DNA of 64,000 bases from Bryopsis sp. KO-2023 (lineage: Eukaryota; Chlorophyta; Ulvophyceae; Bryopsidales; Bryopsidaceae), in NCBI GenBank assembly GCA_030272585.1, contig BSYQ01000016.1, forward strand, positions 186,001-250,000, written 5' to 3'. Both the position numbers and the translations under genes were made by a program. The notes under the pieces were generated by a model, which was given only the letters and a program-made list of their open reading frames with translations, ran no database searches and had not been told where the DNA came from. Numbering within the stretch: position 1 is the first letter of the stretch; the number at the start of each line of letters is the position of its first letter. Of this stretch, positions 32,514 to 45,700 are shown piece by piece.

Positions 32514-35265
32514 ATGTCCACAACGCGCTTACAAGGAACCAAATGCCTCCCCCCTCCAAACGACCTAGCAGCGACACCATCGCCATTTCCCCGCATGGAA
32601 TCCTCCTCCCATTCTTGTGTTGTGTTGCCCAAAGATGCCCAGGAGATCGAAGCTATGTGCGAGTCGGTGGTATCCAGAATCGAGCTCCTACCCGACAAGA
32701 CCGCCAAGTTCTTATTCAGGTTGATATACTTTAGTGTGGCGATGAGTTTCGTCGTTCTTTTGACTCAAGTTTCGTTGAAGGCAGATGGCCAATTCGAGGT
32801 GGCGGCGGCGCGATTCAGCGCCGGCATTGCGAATGCTGTTGTCGCGTCGGCATGCGCCTGCGCTATGTTTTGCGCAGTCGTGCATTACATCAACAGGTAA
32901 TCCCACAATCAACTCCAATTTTTGAAATCTTTCTTTGGTGGTGGGGGGGGGGGGGGGGAAGAGAATTCCGGAAAGCATTCATTCAACGCATGCATGTTTA
33001 TCTGGCTGGCGTCACCTGCGTGTCCACGACAAGTGATCTCCTCTAATTTAGCACCAGTAGCTTCTGATTCCACTCTGATTGAAAAAGGGAAACTCCAATT
33101 GCAACAACTTCCAATGAGGATTGTCAATTCTCATCTGTATTATGTTTCCTGTTATTTTTTGCTTTGTCATTTCTGGAAACCAGTCGCCCTCGTATCTTCA
33201 ACAATTCCACCCCCTCAATCCACCCCTCCCCCAAAAAAAAGAACATGGCTGAATATTTTATTGCTCTTTGTCTGGCTTGTGTGACAGGCTTTTCAAAATA
33301 AGTTTCTGGCACCTCAAATGGTGTCCCCGACGAACGAGATGGACCACCCTCCAGATCGCAGAGCTATCTTGCCAATTTCTGAACGCCGTGTTTTTCTTAG
33401 TTCCAAACCTCCTATTGGTCATCAAGGGGGAGAACGAAATTCACACCGACCACATCCTGATGCTGGCCGTCATGCGATTCACCATGTGGAATACCATTTC
33501 TTTTCTGATGGCCTTGCAAGCTCGAATGTTGAACCTCTGGGTGGACGAGGAGTATCGACCGGTCGCCACAGATGATGGAATTCTTCTGGATGCCCCATGG
33601 CGATGCCATTGGCCATTGGCGTTGTATTGGTTTTTGTTGGAGACTGGGATCATTGCTGTTGCGGTCTGGGTGAAGAAGTCGTACGCTGCTAGAGGTCGAT
33701 TCGGTGTCGATTTCAAAGGGCTGTGTGCTGATAGAACCCCGATGTATTTGATAATCACCACTGTTTCGCTGGTGTTCGTAGCCTATCTGATCATGGCATT
33801 ATGCTTCGTCAGGAATGGGTACGAACAGCTGAAAAAGAAGCCGTACAAGATGTTCCGATGGATCAATGTGAAATTGAGGTATCATAACATCCAAATCCTG
33901 GTGGTGGGGTGCTTCATGGTGGCATCTTACATTCTATTATCGGTCGTTCATGTGCATGCATGTCGAAGCACCCTCCTTGTGCTGTTCGGAATGATTCCTC
34001 CCCAACTGGCCATGACAGTTTTGAGCGTGGTGAATGGATACTTCATGACCCCGGTGGAAATCGGATCGATGAGGCTCCACATGGACGAATTGCTTTCCTG
34101 GAACGAGAGCAACCAGCACCTGGAGCGAGTTCCAGTGTTTTCCTTCGAAACAGCAGTCAAAATGTGGTACTGGAGCTTGCTTCCTTATCGAATTCAGTCC
34201 AGCAACGATGAAATTACGGTGGGTGTGGCCAAGAAGCTGTACGATTTACGAAACCATGATGTGATCATTGATAAAGCTTCAGATGTGATCGTGGTGGTTG
34301 GATGGAGCTCCAGTACGGTGGTGATCTCGTTCAGAGGGACTTCTTCGGCTGAGAATTTGAAAAGCGACATGAGGGCTTGGCGGACCGATCATCCACCGAC
34401 TCGGGGAAACCTATTCAAAGGCACAAGGCCACTTGTGCACGAAGGATTCCTCACTGCATGGACTCGATCCGGACTCAATGCCACTTTGATCAAGAAAATC
34501 AAGGAAATTCTGGATGGAGATGGCATCGATGTGTCCAAAGTGCAAGTGATACTGACCGGGCATTCGATGGGTGGGGCCTTGTCCATTTTAGCTGGGTTCG
34601 ATCTGGCTAGATACTGCAGTTTGTCACCTCGCCAATTGATGTGTTATACTTTTGGGGCTCCGAGATTGGGCAACAAGGCTTTTGCTGCGGAATATGATGG
34701 CATGATCCCGGACACTTGGCAAGTGGTCAATGGGAATGATTTGGTGCCTAGCATACCAGAATTTGGACCTCTGTTTGCTCATGTGGGGAAAAGGGTTATC
34801 ATCAATGAAGCCGGGGATATGATCGTGAGGCCCTTGTTTGTGGAAAACAATTTGCATAGGTTCTTTCAGTTTTTGGGCGTTTCCAGATCTATGACCCAAC
34901 ATTTGATGAGGAATTATCGAAGTTCGTTGGCTGCGATCGCTCGAGCCCAGTTCATCAAAAGAAAAGGAGTCCCTGGTGGAATGCAATCCATTTTGAGGTC
35001 TTTTTTTCATGAAGGCCGGGAGAACATTTTGGAGGACACTCTCGGGCTGAACATCAAATCGCTGGATAAATTGCATAGGAAGGGTACTGCATTCTGGACC
35101 ATGAATCAATCGGAACGATCTCTTCGGAGGAGAATCTGGGGGAAACTGGTAAGGGGCTTGGAAAGAATGGGAGCCAAAACTGTGTCGAGAAAAAGCCTCC
35201 AGAGTGGATTGAAATCAACCAGCAGGGTGGAGGAAGGGGAGAAGTGGGTCGACGACGAAGTGTGA
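32514..35265 (+). CDS. Multipass membrane class 3 lipase (paralogue A)
   Basis: Two exons (32514-32896 and 33288-35265) give 786 residues from ATG 32514; a later ATG at 32595 is possible. The N-terminal half has about eight hydrophobic segments: two in exon 1 (near LIYFSVAMSFVVLLTQV and VVASACACAMFCAVV) and about six in exon 2. The C-terminal half is an alpha/beta-hydrolase of lipase class 3: VVISFRGTSSAENL, the nucleophile elbow LTGHSMGGALSILAG with Ser554, Asp612 in NGNDLVP and a candidate catalytic His626 in FAHVGKRV. This architecture recalls diacylglycerol lipases, which have only four membrane segments. Likely a membrane lipid hydrolase with its active domain on one side; the substrate is unknown. 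The large second exon has no introns. Confidence 0.88.
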
Positions 35266-37782
35266 GATACTTTGAACAGCTGGAAATTCTTTGGATGTTT
35301 CGGATTTTTGATCTTTCTGGATGCAGTTTGAAGCTTTGCGTATTGAGAGCATTAATGATGCACAGGGGTAAAAATAGTGAAGGGAGAAACCATGTGCCCT
35401 TGAACAGAAAAAAAAACAGAGTTTGAGAAATCTTTTTTCAAGAACCTAATTCATTTTTCTTCTTTTTTTTTATGCACTTATTTCCTCTACCAGCTTGGGA
35501 AAGCACATCCAAAAGAACCATTTTTTTTTATTCCCTTGTTGGTATGGGTTAATATTAGCGATGAATTGATATGAGGCCAAGAAACCTGCCACGCCCCAAG
35601 CAAAATATATATACATTTCCCTACATGTAGGAAAAGCTGTGGAATAAATATGTAGTAGACTGGGATTTTTCATGTGTAAATGGACTATGTAAGAAAGTGG
35701 ATATAAAGTCGGTTTTGGAAGCAATTGTAAGAGATGGATACAGGAGGGAGGGGACAATATTGCAGATTTCGGGAAAAATAAAATAAAATGGTTGGGACCC
35801 TCCCCACCCCCACCCCCAAAAAAATAAAAATGTACACTATGACAAAAAAAACAACAATAAACGAAAAACGAATGTTCTATTAATGCGTTTTGCCTTTCTT
35901 CTGTGTCGGTGGAGAATAATTTGTAATTTTGATAATCGCAGGTTTATTCATCCCTTGGCGTCATTCCAGAAATTACTGGCATTCCTCCTCTGGAGCTTTA
36001 AAAAAAGCGGCCCAGCAGCGTGTCAATTCTATAAAAAAAAAGAATACCTGTCAGCGATCCCCCAGCGATTCCTGATAATCAGCCTTCGTTTTTATGATAT
36101 ATTCCGACCTGAACCCCCTTTTTCTCATTCTTAGAGTCTGTTCCGCCGCGACCAGTACAGTGCGTATTCCGAGATGCTCCTTAAGGAGAAGGGTTGTAGT
36201 AGCGAACTTCAAGCTGGTGTTATCGAATGACTTCAGGACACCATTGGTTGCTCCTCAATATTTCTTCTTCTCACTGAGACTGTCCTTTCGTGTTTATTGT
36301 TGCAACCCCCCTCAATTGGGGTCGATTTCAGTGAGTTTGCTGAAATCCCTCACCAGTTCCTGATCGACACGTTGTCGTTCAAAAACTCAACGATTGCAAT
36401 GCATGGAGGGTTAAACCTGGTAAACCTTTTCCTTCGTTTGGAAAGAAAATATGAGAAAGAGACCGTGCAAGATACCTGGGTTGTTTCCAAGTCATGAGCA
36501 AGGCCCTTACGCAGCCACCGACAACAGTCAGTGAATTTCATCCCCAAGAAAATCACCACAGTCACCCTCAGAAATGAATTCGCCCACCTGCACGCATGCA
36601 TTGGTGTGGGATGAATTTTGCACATCTTCCAACCTGTTGCGATTGGGTGACCTGCTAACAGACGCCACTGACAATCAGGGGTTATTACAAGAGTCCCATG
36701 GCCCAATATATATCCAACCACACCTCATAAAGTCAAGTGTTGTAATAAACGGCCCTGAATCGTGAAGACGCAGTCAGGATCGACGAGTGTGGGCACCACC
36801 AGTAAGCCATTTCCCCCACGTCTTAGCAAAGTCCCGCACCGTAATAGACCACCCTCGCACAAAAGGACAAAGGCGGCTCCTGTGGCGTCTCACTGGCGGA
36901 TAAGATGTGCTGTTTGTAATGCTGTAAACTGGGAAAAAATATAACGGATGTTTGAGGGACTAGTTGTTCATGGAGTTGGCCACCCCTTTCCCTTCATACG
37001 AAAAGAGGGCTGAACGAAACAAAGGTTCATTCGGCACATCCATTATCAAGACTGTGGTGTTGAAAGACTTTCCAAAGTTCTGGTGAGGGTATGATGGAGA
37101 ACATCTGTTTCGCTTGAACTTCGGACTCAGGAAATGTTCAAAGCTACAGTTTTGAAATGATACCTTCGTTCACTGATACCACAAAAAAAGTCAAAAAAGT
37201 CGGTTGCCCTTGCTTCCCTTTGGTTCTGTTCCATATGCAAAAGTGCCCCTCCAGTGTTAAGAAAGGAAAACAAGTGAGGTGAATCAGTTAACAAGAGAAA
37301 CAAAGCAGTGAAAAAGTGAAGGTACAACAGACATCAGGGGAAGTTTCTTCAAAAAGAGTCAGAAAATAATTAAGAAATTCAATTATTGTGCCAGGTACCA
37401 CTCTTGATTTCTTCGACAGGTTTATTTGCAATTCTTGTTGCCACACCTCAAAAAAGATCTCGCAACTGTTTCACCACATTTTGTTTGACTAATACTACCC
37501 ATGCAAAAATATTCGTGACCAATTTGAATCCTGCTGTTACACTCTTCCTCAAATTATTGCCAAAGGAAGTGGGGATCCACATCGAATTCGATTACAATTA
37601 CAATGAAAATACAATTGTGTTTCATTGCAATGCACCAAATCTCAAGGAGACTCTCAGTACCAAGGAGTCTTTGCCTTCCCTTGGATATAGAAAGCTCCAA
37701 CAAAAGGGCCAGGAAAAAAAAGACTGGTTATGTTGGCGCTTTGACAGATATGGTTCAACCTTGGTGTTGATAAGTAAGCTTT

Positions 37783-37803
37783 GTACTCCCAGTTTGGGAG
37801 TAC
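37783..37803. repeat. Short perfect hairpin
   Basis: GTACTCCCA and TGGGAGTAC flank a 3-base loop, overlapping the candidate acceptor at 37792. Confidence 0.75.
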
Positions 37804-37980
37804 TGGGTGCCGCTCCAAACATATGCTGAGGATAGTCTGAAAGACTTTTCCAATGTCCAATGGGTTGCTGTGAAGCAACTCAATATCAATGTTAATTACA
37901 ATAATGTGAATCAATCTATGTTTAGCAGTATCGACGTTGTCGGTTTTGGTCCTCAGGAGACTGATCTCGACATCGTGCTT
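37793..37980 (+). CDS. Candidate isolated exon, unidentified
   Basis: It follows CTCCCAG and ends at a strong GTAAGT donor. In frame it reads 62 residues of normal composition, including WEYWVPLQTYAEDSLKDF and FGPQETDLDIVL. No neighbouring exon could be fixed: a frame at about 37386-37829 overlaps in another phase. It may be part of a degraded or unusual gene. Confidence 0.25.
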
Positions 37981-38527
37981 GTAAGTTTGATTATTCGGAT
38001 CGCAAAAAAAAACCCAAACATCAGGATTAAAAGCCCGGGCGAATATTATTGCTGGTTTTCTAGTTGGCACCAATATGTCGTTCATACTGTATGTATAGAC
38101 CCGATATATCGCAAACCAATACCATTTCAACACGGACCACACACTTCGCATGTGCCAGCTTTAGTGGCCGTTGATGCTGCGCGAAGGCGGATTTCCAAAT
38201 TTCACGAGTGATTCAGAGCTGTAGCGGAGGGACCGACAATAACAGCTTTTGTGAAGGAGGTATGAGGTGATCAAAGGCAAAATAGTGCGCAGGATTGCAC
38301 ACTTGACCTCAGCAGTCGTTTGCCAGGGTCACATTGCCACGAGAGCCCGTCCGAGGCAAAATGCTTGATATCGCACATCGTGATCGAGGGTGAAAAGACA
38401 GGTGAGGCTGATTACCCGGGGCGGGTGTGTGGTCGAATAACACAGCTAGCACAACTCCCCACTCACTCGGCTTTGACCGAAGCCCAAATGCCGTGACACT
38501 CCACCCCCTTCCTCAGGAAATGAAAAC

Positions 38528-41230
38528 ATGCAAGAAAGCGTTAATATGCAAAGGAGCGCCGCCTCCGCCGCGCAACCCAGCGGCTTCAGCACCGTTTTTC
38601 GGAAATTCTCGGAGCGATTGATCTTCCATCACAGACGCACCGCCAGCGGAAAGACGGAGGACGATGTAGTTTCGCGCATGGAGATACTGTCGGACGAAAC
38701 CGCTAAATACATATTCAGGGGGATTTACGTGGGGGTGTTCACGAGTTTGCTGTTGCTCGTGAGCCAAGTGGTGATGAAAAGCGAAGGGGTGTTCAAAGAG
38801 GGGGAGGCCTCAGTGAGACTGGGGATATTAAATTTGATCGTTGGAGGGATCTGCATGCTGACTCTTTCGATCACTTTGGGTCGATATTCCTGGAGGTGGG
38901 TGCACCAAGGGAAAAAAAAATCACACACGCCCCACTGAAAGATTCTGGAGACAAATACTTCTGAATGATTGCAGTACCATCTTTCCTTTTCTGGGAATGA
39001 GAAATAAGAAATAAATGGTATTTAGTGTTTCGTTAATTTATATATATATGTACTTTTTTTAGGCCACATGTCAGTCAATCTAAGAACGCATGTTGAAAAT
39101 TATTTCAGCATGGTCCAGATATGGATCAATACTCAACCACCCTATTTTCAGAATATTAACAATTTGAATTGAAATTTCTAATTCAAGCAAAGAGATGACA
39201 GTAATTTGAAGGAGTGTTTTTTTTTGGTTGAATTGCACAGGTATGTACATTTATCGAAATCAGAGGGTCAATGGAGCCTACGGAGAAGGCGATGGACTTA
39301 TCTTCAAATAGCAGAACTATCGGCCCAATTCCTCAATTCGATATTCTTTGTCATCCCAAACATAATGCTGGTGACGTACGGTGAATTCGAGGTTCTCAGT
39401 GGCCCCATCAGCATCCTCATGTTTCTAAGGTTCACTGTGTGGAACACGATATTCTTTCTCTTCGTGCTGCAAGCCCGAGTTTTGACTCTGTGGGTGGATG
39501 GGGAAAATCGGCCCCTGGCTGATGATGACGGCATTCTGCTGGATGCTCCCTGGAGCAATCACTGGTTTCTGGTGCTGTTTTGGCTGGCATTCGAGGCTTG
39601 CTTCATCGTGGGAGGAGTGTCGCTGTATACCACATTCGATGCATCGAAGAAATTGGTGGATTTTCGTGCACTGTGTGGAAACAAGCGGACCATGGTGGTG
39701 ATCATCACAGTGGTTGTGATGATCTTCGTGATTTACGAATCCAGCACACTGTACTACATATGCATTTGCTTTTCCCAGCTGAAAAGGAAATCGTACAACA
39801 CTTTCCGGTGGATCCACATCAAATTGAGATACCACCTCGTCCAAGTTTTGGTGGTGGGCAGTTTTGTGATCCTGACGTTCTTTTCCCTGGCCATTGTTCG
39901 GCTGCAAGACTGCCCTGGTACATTGCTGCTGTTGTTCGGACTGGTTCCTGGCCAGATTGCCATGACGTGCCTGACTGTGGTGAATGCATATCTGATGACG
40001 CCAATGAAAATGGGGATGAATGTGTTCAACATTCAGCATAAGATCGTCTGGATGGAGAGGGATGTGAAAGCCAAGTGGATGGGTGCCAGCAGTGCATTTT
40101 CCAAGTACCGGGTGCCTTCATTTTGCTTCGAAACAGCCCTCAAGCTGTGGTACTTCAGTTTGCTTGCATATCGGGTTCAATCAGAGAACGACGAAATCAG
40201 GGTCGATGTGGCCAAGAAACTCTACAAGCTGGAGCACCATGAGGTCATAATTCCGGAGGGTGGGGACGTCGTGGTGGTGATTTGTTGGAGTTGCACGTCC
40301 AGTAGGATTGTCGTTTCATTCAGAGGCACTGACAGTGCTGAGAATGTTTTGACCGATTTGAGAGCTTGGCGAAAGGTCCATCCCCCAGAAAGGGGGAGCT
40401 TCTTTCTGGGCACTCGACCGCTGGTGCACAAAGGGTTCCTCGACATATGGGAGGAGGGGGGACTCAAGCACAGGGTGCTGAACAAAGTGATTCAGATCGT
40501 CCACGATGAGAAATTCGACAAACCCTGCTGCCATTTGATGTTCACTGGGCATTCGATGGGTGGGGCGCTGGCAGTGTTGGCGGCTTTTGATGTTGTTCGG
40601 TACTGTGGAGTTCAGGGAAGCAACGTGACTTGCCACACTTTCGGGGCTCCTCGAATCGGAAATATGGCTTTCGTCCGAGAGTACAATTTGGCGATTTACG
40701 ACACTTGGCAACTCGTCAATGGGAATGATATGGTGCCCACCATGCCTGAGTTTGGATCGTTGTTCGCTCATGTGGGGAAAAGAGTGATAATCAATCACTC
40801 GGGGGACATAATTTTGAACCCGCTGTTCATCGAAAATAACCTGAATCGGTTTTTTCAATTCTTCAGAGCAAGTAATTCGATGGGCAGCCACATGATGAGG
40901 AGCTACAAGAAATCGCTGATTGCGATCGCTCAGGCTCAATTCATAAAGAGAAAGGGGCTGCCGGGGGGGATGACCGCCATTCAAACTTTGATGAACGATG
41001 CCGAATGTGGGGTCTTTAAGTTGGTGTTGGGGATCCAGCTGTCGTCCATGATAAATTTGCATCATTTGGGTACGTTTGCTTGGAAAACGATCGATAAAAA
41101 GCCTAACAAATGGAGGAAAAAAAGCTCGGAGCAACCACAGCGCTCCACCCAAAGGGAAGACGAAATTGACTATGACCCTAAGCCGGAAAACAGACCGGAT
41201 GATGCCGAGGGGGTTGACCCCCCTGTATAG
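38528..41230 (+). CDS. Multipass membrane class 3 lipase (paralogue B)
   Basis: Two exons (38528-38895 and 39241-41230) give 785 residues. Layout, intron position and phase (AG|G arginine codon) equal those of the paralogue at 32514, so the pair arose by duplication. Conserved blocks include WTYLQIAELSAQFLNSIFF, LWVDGENRPLADDDGILLD, IVVSFRGTDSAENVLTDLR, the nucleophile elbow FTGHSMGGALAVLA (Ser561), NGNDMVPTMPEFGSLFAHVG with the Asp and the candidate His, and AQFIKRKGLPGGM. The N-terminal exon differs most and keeps only a core such as ILSDETAKYIFRG. About eight membrane segments precede the hydrolase. Function as for paralogue A: membrane lipid hydrolase, substrate unknown. Confidence 0.88.
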
Positions 41231-42736
41231 TATATATATGTATTGTTTTATTTACAAAAGAAGAGCAGGGCTGGGGGTTGAGTAGGGTTGCGTTTCTAGA
41301 CTGTCATCCCATGTTGTACTTTCCACATCAGAATGCAGCTTTTGCAAACTCAAGCAGAATGAACAAATTTATGCTGCTGTGCAGCAGTCAGTCTGTGACG
41401 AATCAAAGATCACTGGGTTTCAAGAGGGTACAGCATGTGTTCTATGATTCTTTTTTGGTTAGATTTTATTTTTGGACCCTGGGAATTCTCTGCTCAAAAA
41501 GGACGACTTTTAAAAATGGCTCTCCGTGCAGAAACAGGATTGTGAACTGTTTTTTTATGTAATGGAGAAACTGGCAAAAGCTTGAAGTACAAAACATCTG
41601 CCTTCAATCTGCATTTCACTTTTGAACATTGATGGATGTAATATCTGCACAAACAGAACACGAACAAGTTCACCTGTAACATTGAATATCAGCATCTCTG
41701 ACCAGCAGTGAAAAAATTCCTCCATTTCTACCTCACCCCACCTGGCCAGCGTCTGACTCACAGACCAAGACGAGGCAACCAGGTGGAAAGGTAGTCTTTG
41801 GCACCTTGTCTGTATCCATGTCACTCCCTTGCAGCCGAAGGATTTTCCACAAATTTCCAGCCTATGCTTTTTTTATGCTGATTATCAGGACGGTTCCCGG
41901 CCCCTTCTTTTGAGTCAGAAATGTCGATTGCTTTTAATGTCCATCTTTTCAACATTGATCAAGACTTTGAAGGTGAGATTTTTTCAGCTGGTAGCTGGGG
42001 CAGAGTTCGGCCGTGAAGGGGTGTGTGTGTGTCATGAGGTTTTCCCATATTTCACTAAACTTTACAAAGGCAACCAAAACTCCACTCATTGCATTCAAAG
42101 TACCAAATTTTTTAAAGCACTTTCCTTTCTTCAAAGAGAGAAAAGGGTTTTCATGGCGGATACAATTTCAGACTTTTCTCACTCCAAAATATTTGGGTGG
42201 GGGGCGGGGATAGGGCAACATTATTCGACACAATCGTGCCAATAGCGTGAAAAACATGACCAAAACCAATTACGAGTATTCCGACTTTGGCACAGTTTTA
42301 ATACCCCTTTCCTCCCCTTCAAATCCACTGCCAACCAAATCTTTCCCAAGAACCGCATTCCCGAAAACGGGGAGCCGAAATAAAACACCAAACCCACAAC
42401 TCTCACACACAACAGGACTCCATCTTTGCCCCCTCTGTAATCACTGTCTGATTTTTCCTTCTTTTCCATCTCAACCATCCTGTGGTTTCAAGAATTAAAC
42501 CTCTACGAAAAAATTGACGTTATTTTCCTAAAAACCAAAGAATATAGACGCCTGCCAGAATAGAGATGATAATGGAACGTCCAGAAAACAGAAAACCGTG
42601 ATCTCCAGTGGGTTCAAAAACGAATGCAACGTTGTTTTATATAACCAGGTCAAAAACAAGCACAGACGCACACAAACCCAAACAAAATCACCCACACACG
42701 ACAAAAGCTTTTTCCGGTGTTTCGGATGTGGGAGGT
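41231..42736. other. Spacer between converging genes
   Basis: 3' flanks of the second lipase gene and of eIF3b. No exon is supported. Short TA and GT runs occur (about 41228 and 42020). Confidence 0.5.
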
Positions 42737-45700
42737 CTACAATGCGTAATCTTCCTTGTATGGCTCTTCAGTAATGCCGATCGTTTCTGTGAGGGTTGCT
42801 TCTTTGAGGTCGTACTCTGCTTCTGGATATTCCCTGCCCAGCATTTCTTTCTTGAAATCCAATTGCTCCTCGGTCCATTCCCGGCGAGACTCCAAGAAAG
42901 CATTGAAGGCCTCAGTCAGCCGACGCCTTTCTTCCAGAACCTGCGCAAAACAAACGAAACAATGAACATGAGTTATATAATCTCCACTTCCATGAGGCCG
43001 TCTGTTAAAACTTCTTTGTTTTGTTTTTTTTGGGGGGGGGGTTGGAGCCAGGGGCTGCATGGTAGAGTGAATACCTTATCAGGTTCAGGAAAATCACTGA
43101 TTCCTGTAAAAAAAAAAGAAAAAAACCAACTGTGATTTGATGGGTACAGTGTCGATGTTACCTCAGTGTCAGCTGCCTGCATGCTCTGCTTGTCTTCATT
43201 TTCGAATTTTTCGCTGTACTTCTTGAGGTTGGCTGCAATTTCCTTTTCCTTTTCGGGGGGAAGCAGAGTCGGCGGCCGAGGTCGCCACAAGAACTGGAAG
43301 AAGTTATCGTGTGGAACCCTGCACCCCATTTTTCCAATTTTTCTCAAAAATTGACACAAAAATACCTATCTTCACTTAACAAACAGAGCAAATGGCATGA
43401 GGAAACGGAATCCACTGATTTTGTACAGTTATCGTAGATTAGAAAAACAAATTGCTTCCCTCAGGATCAGCAAACCCCACCTGTAGAGCATTCTTCCTTG
43501 GAATGACCAAATCTGAAAGCCGTTGTCCATGTGGTGCATCGCAGTAACACAAGTGGCCAAATATCGGCCAGTGGGATCCCAAGCGATGTCTGTCGCCATG
43601 AAATGCTCACCCTGGCCCATCGTCTCAAACTCGTCCGCGTTGAAAAACTCCAGAATTCCGTTTTTCATTCCCACCATGACCAAATTCTTGCCCCTCGGGG
43701 ACCAGAATATTGCCGTCGTTTGCTTGTCGACCAGGGTGCCTGAACAATTTGCCGAATTCTTTTCAGAAAAACTAAAAATCGAAAAAAACAACCGTGAATT
43801 CATATTGTGCTGAAGACCCAGCAAAAGGAAATGGGTATTCGAAAAAACTGCTGGTTTAATTGGATTCAATTTGGAAAATACTGAAGTGGTTACTTCAATA
43901 TCGAATGAAATCTTGTTAGCTTTTTTGAATGCACGATGTGTGGCATTCAGGGGATCTTGAACGCATGTCTGACACAACATTTAACACATCTTGAAACAGC
44001 AAAGCAAACACTGCACAGTGGCGAAAAAAAATTAAAATTAAAAAGTGATCCAGAGCAACTCACTTTGATACTTGGTGATTCCGAGCTTGCCCTTGTCGCC
44101 CTTCATGGAATAGAACGAAACGGAGTATCTCGGGCCATCCCCGTGGATAATGATAAACCTGTGTCCGAATGGCTCCCATGCGAAATCCACGATCTTGTCG
44201 TTTTTGTTGGGCAATTCCATCACTTCCATGGGGGTGTCTTTCTCACGAATGCGGAAAAGCTCGAAATTGGTGTATGTCGTTTTTTTGGTCTTGGTGTGCC
44301 GATCCACTTTGACAGCAAGGTAATCTCCCTGTGGATGCCAGTGCATGTCGACATCTGTACGGCAAAAACATTGAAACATTCTTTTAGAAGAAATTCTAAA
44401 GAAAGGGAAACGGATGCTAAGTTTCGAGTTTGCCAGCTGTAGGACCCAATTTTTTTCTTCCTTAAAAATTTCTTTCTTTCTTTTTTTCTAAAAATTTCTG
44501 GAAGGGCCGCAATGCTCTGTGGGGACCTGCTTTTTCTTATTATTCTAGTTTTGAAGTTGATATCGCATCCGAACAAAATGAAACCTTTTATCTTTATTTA
44601 AACAGAGCGTGCTGTTCCTATGTCCCATCGATTTCACTTTAATTTTTTTATTCGATTTGATTTATTGAAGTTTCGACCTTTTTTTCCCAGAGTCTGACTC
44701 ACCCTTGACACTGAACAGATTCTTTTGCCTCATTTCAGATCGCTCCGGCAATTTCACCAGACTGATCCTAGCTGGGAGGTTGCCGGACTCCCTCTGGTAA
44801 ATCGACATCACTGGGTCCGAAGGCGAGAATTTGAACGCTTGGACAGCCTCCAGCTTGATGGATTTTTTTTCGTGCAGAGTCATTTCAGGGCACTGGAACA
44901 CGCTGATGACTGGGTACTCCAGTTTCGCCCAACCCAATTTGGCAAAGAACAAATCGTCCTTGCCGCCAGCCCATTGGAAAATTGGCCACTCCAAATCCAT
45001 AGGGGCTGCACACACAGAAATAAATCACACACATGAATGCTACTGCCAAAACTAAAAAAACTAGAATTTTCACATGCAGGACGATATGTATGTAAGCATT
45101 CACAGCTTTGGTTTTTTTGCCATCATGAAAAACACCATGAATCTTGCCAGCTTACTTCATTTCGATGCAGAGAGGTGGAAAAAAAAAAACAGACGGAAAA
45201 AAAGAGGCAAAAAAAGAGCTTCACTCACTCACAGCCTCCCCATTCACTCCAGCAGCGAAATCCGAGGGGGGTCCCTGAAACATCCTGAGCATTTCTCCAC
45301 TCCGAACATCGAACACTCGAATTTGGCAAATGGGCATGCGGTCCTTGTCCGTCATTATCGAATAAGACATCAGATACCTCTCATTTGGGCTGAAATCCAA
45401 ATTTCTGGCATCAGGATGTGCGAATCGCATAAGGCGTTCGTGCGAAGGACCCCCCCAAATGGCCACACCCTGTCTGTGTAGAGTTGCAATGTACGTTCCG
45501 TTTGGAGACCATTGAACGAATTTGTCGGTCCAATGAGCTCGTTGGTAGACCTGCAAAAAAAAGGGATGTTTATTAAACTCCCCCCTCTCAGGCAAGATGC
45601 TTGGCAAGAAAATTGAAGTTGGACACATTCGGAGGTGCTTTCTTTCCTTCTCCCCCTTTCATTTTTGATGTGGCCGGTCAGGGTTATAACGTTTTCGAGA

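Larger units (their letters stand above)
35266..38527. other. Spacer between the two lipase paralogues
   Basis: A 3.3-kb region without a firmly supported gene. It is AT-rich on the left and holds many short frames without domains. The one segment with good exon-like borders is 37793-37980, listed separately. A 9-bp hairpin lies at 37783-37803. Confidence 0.45.

Noticed and set aside
40316-41152. 278-residue open frame opposite the second lipase gene
   Set aside because: It is an antisense shadow of a well-supported coding exon, has no domain and follows the codon pattern of the sense frame.
43080-43112. Possible 29-base micro-exon in eIF3b (peptide SDFPEPDK)
   Set aside because: Its length would break the frame; exons on both sides already join in phase without it and match the family.
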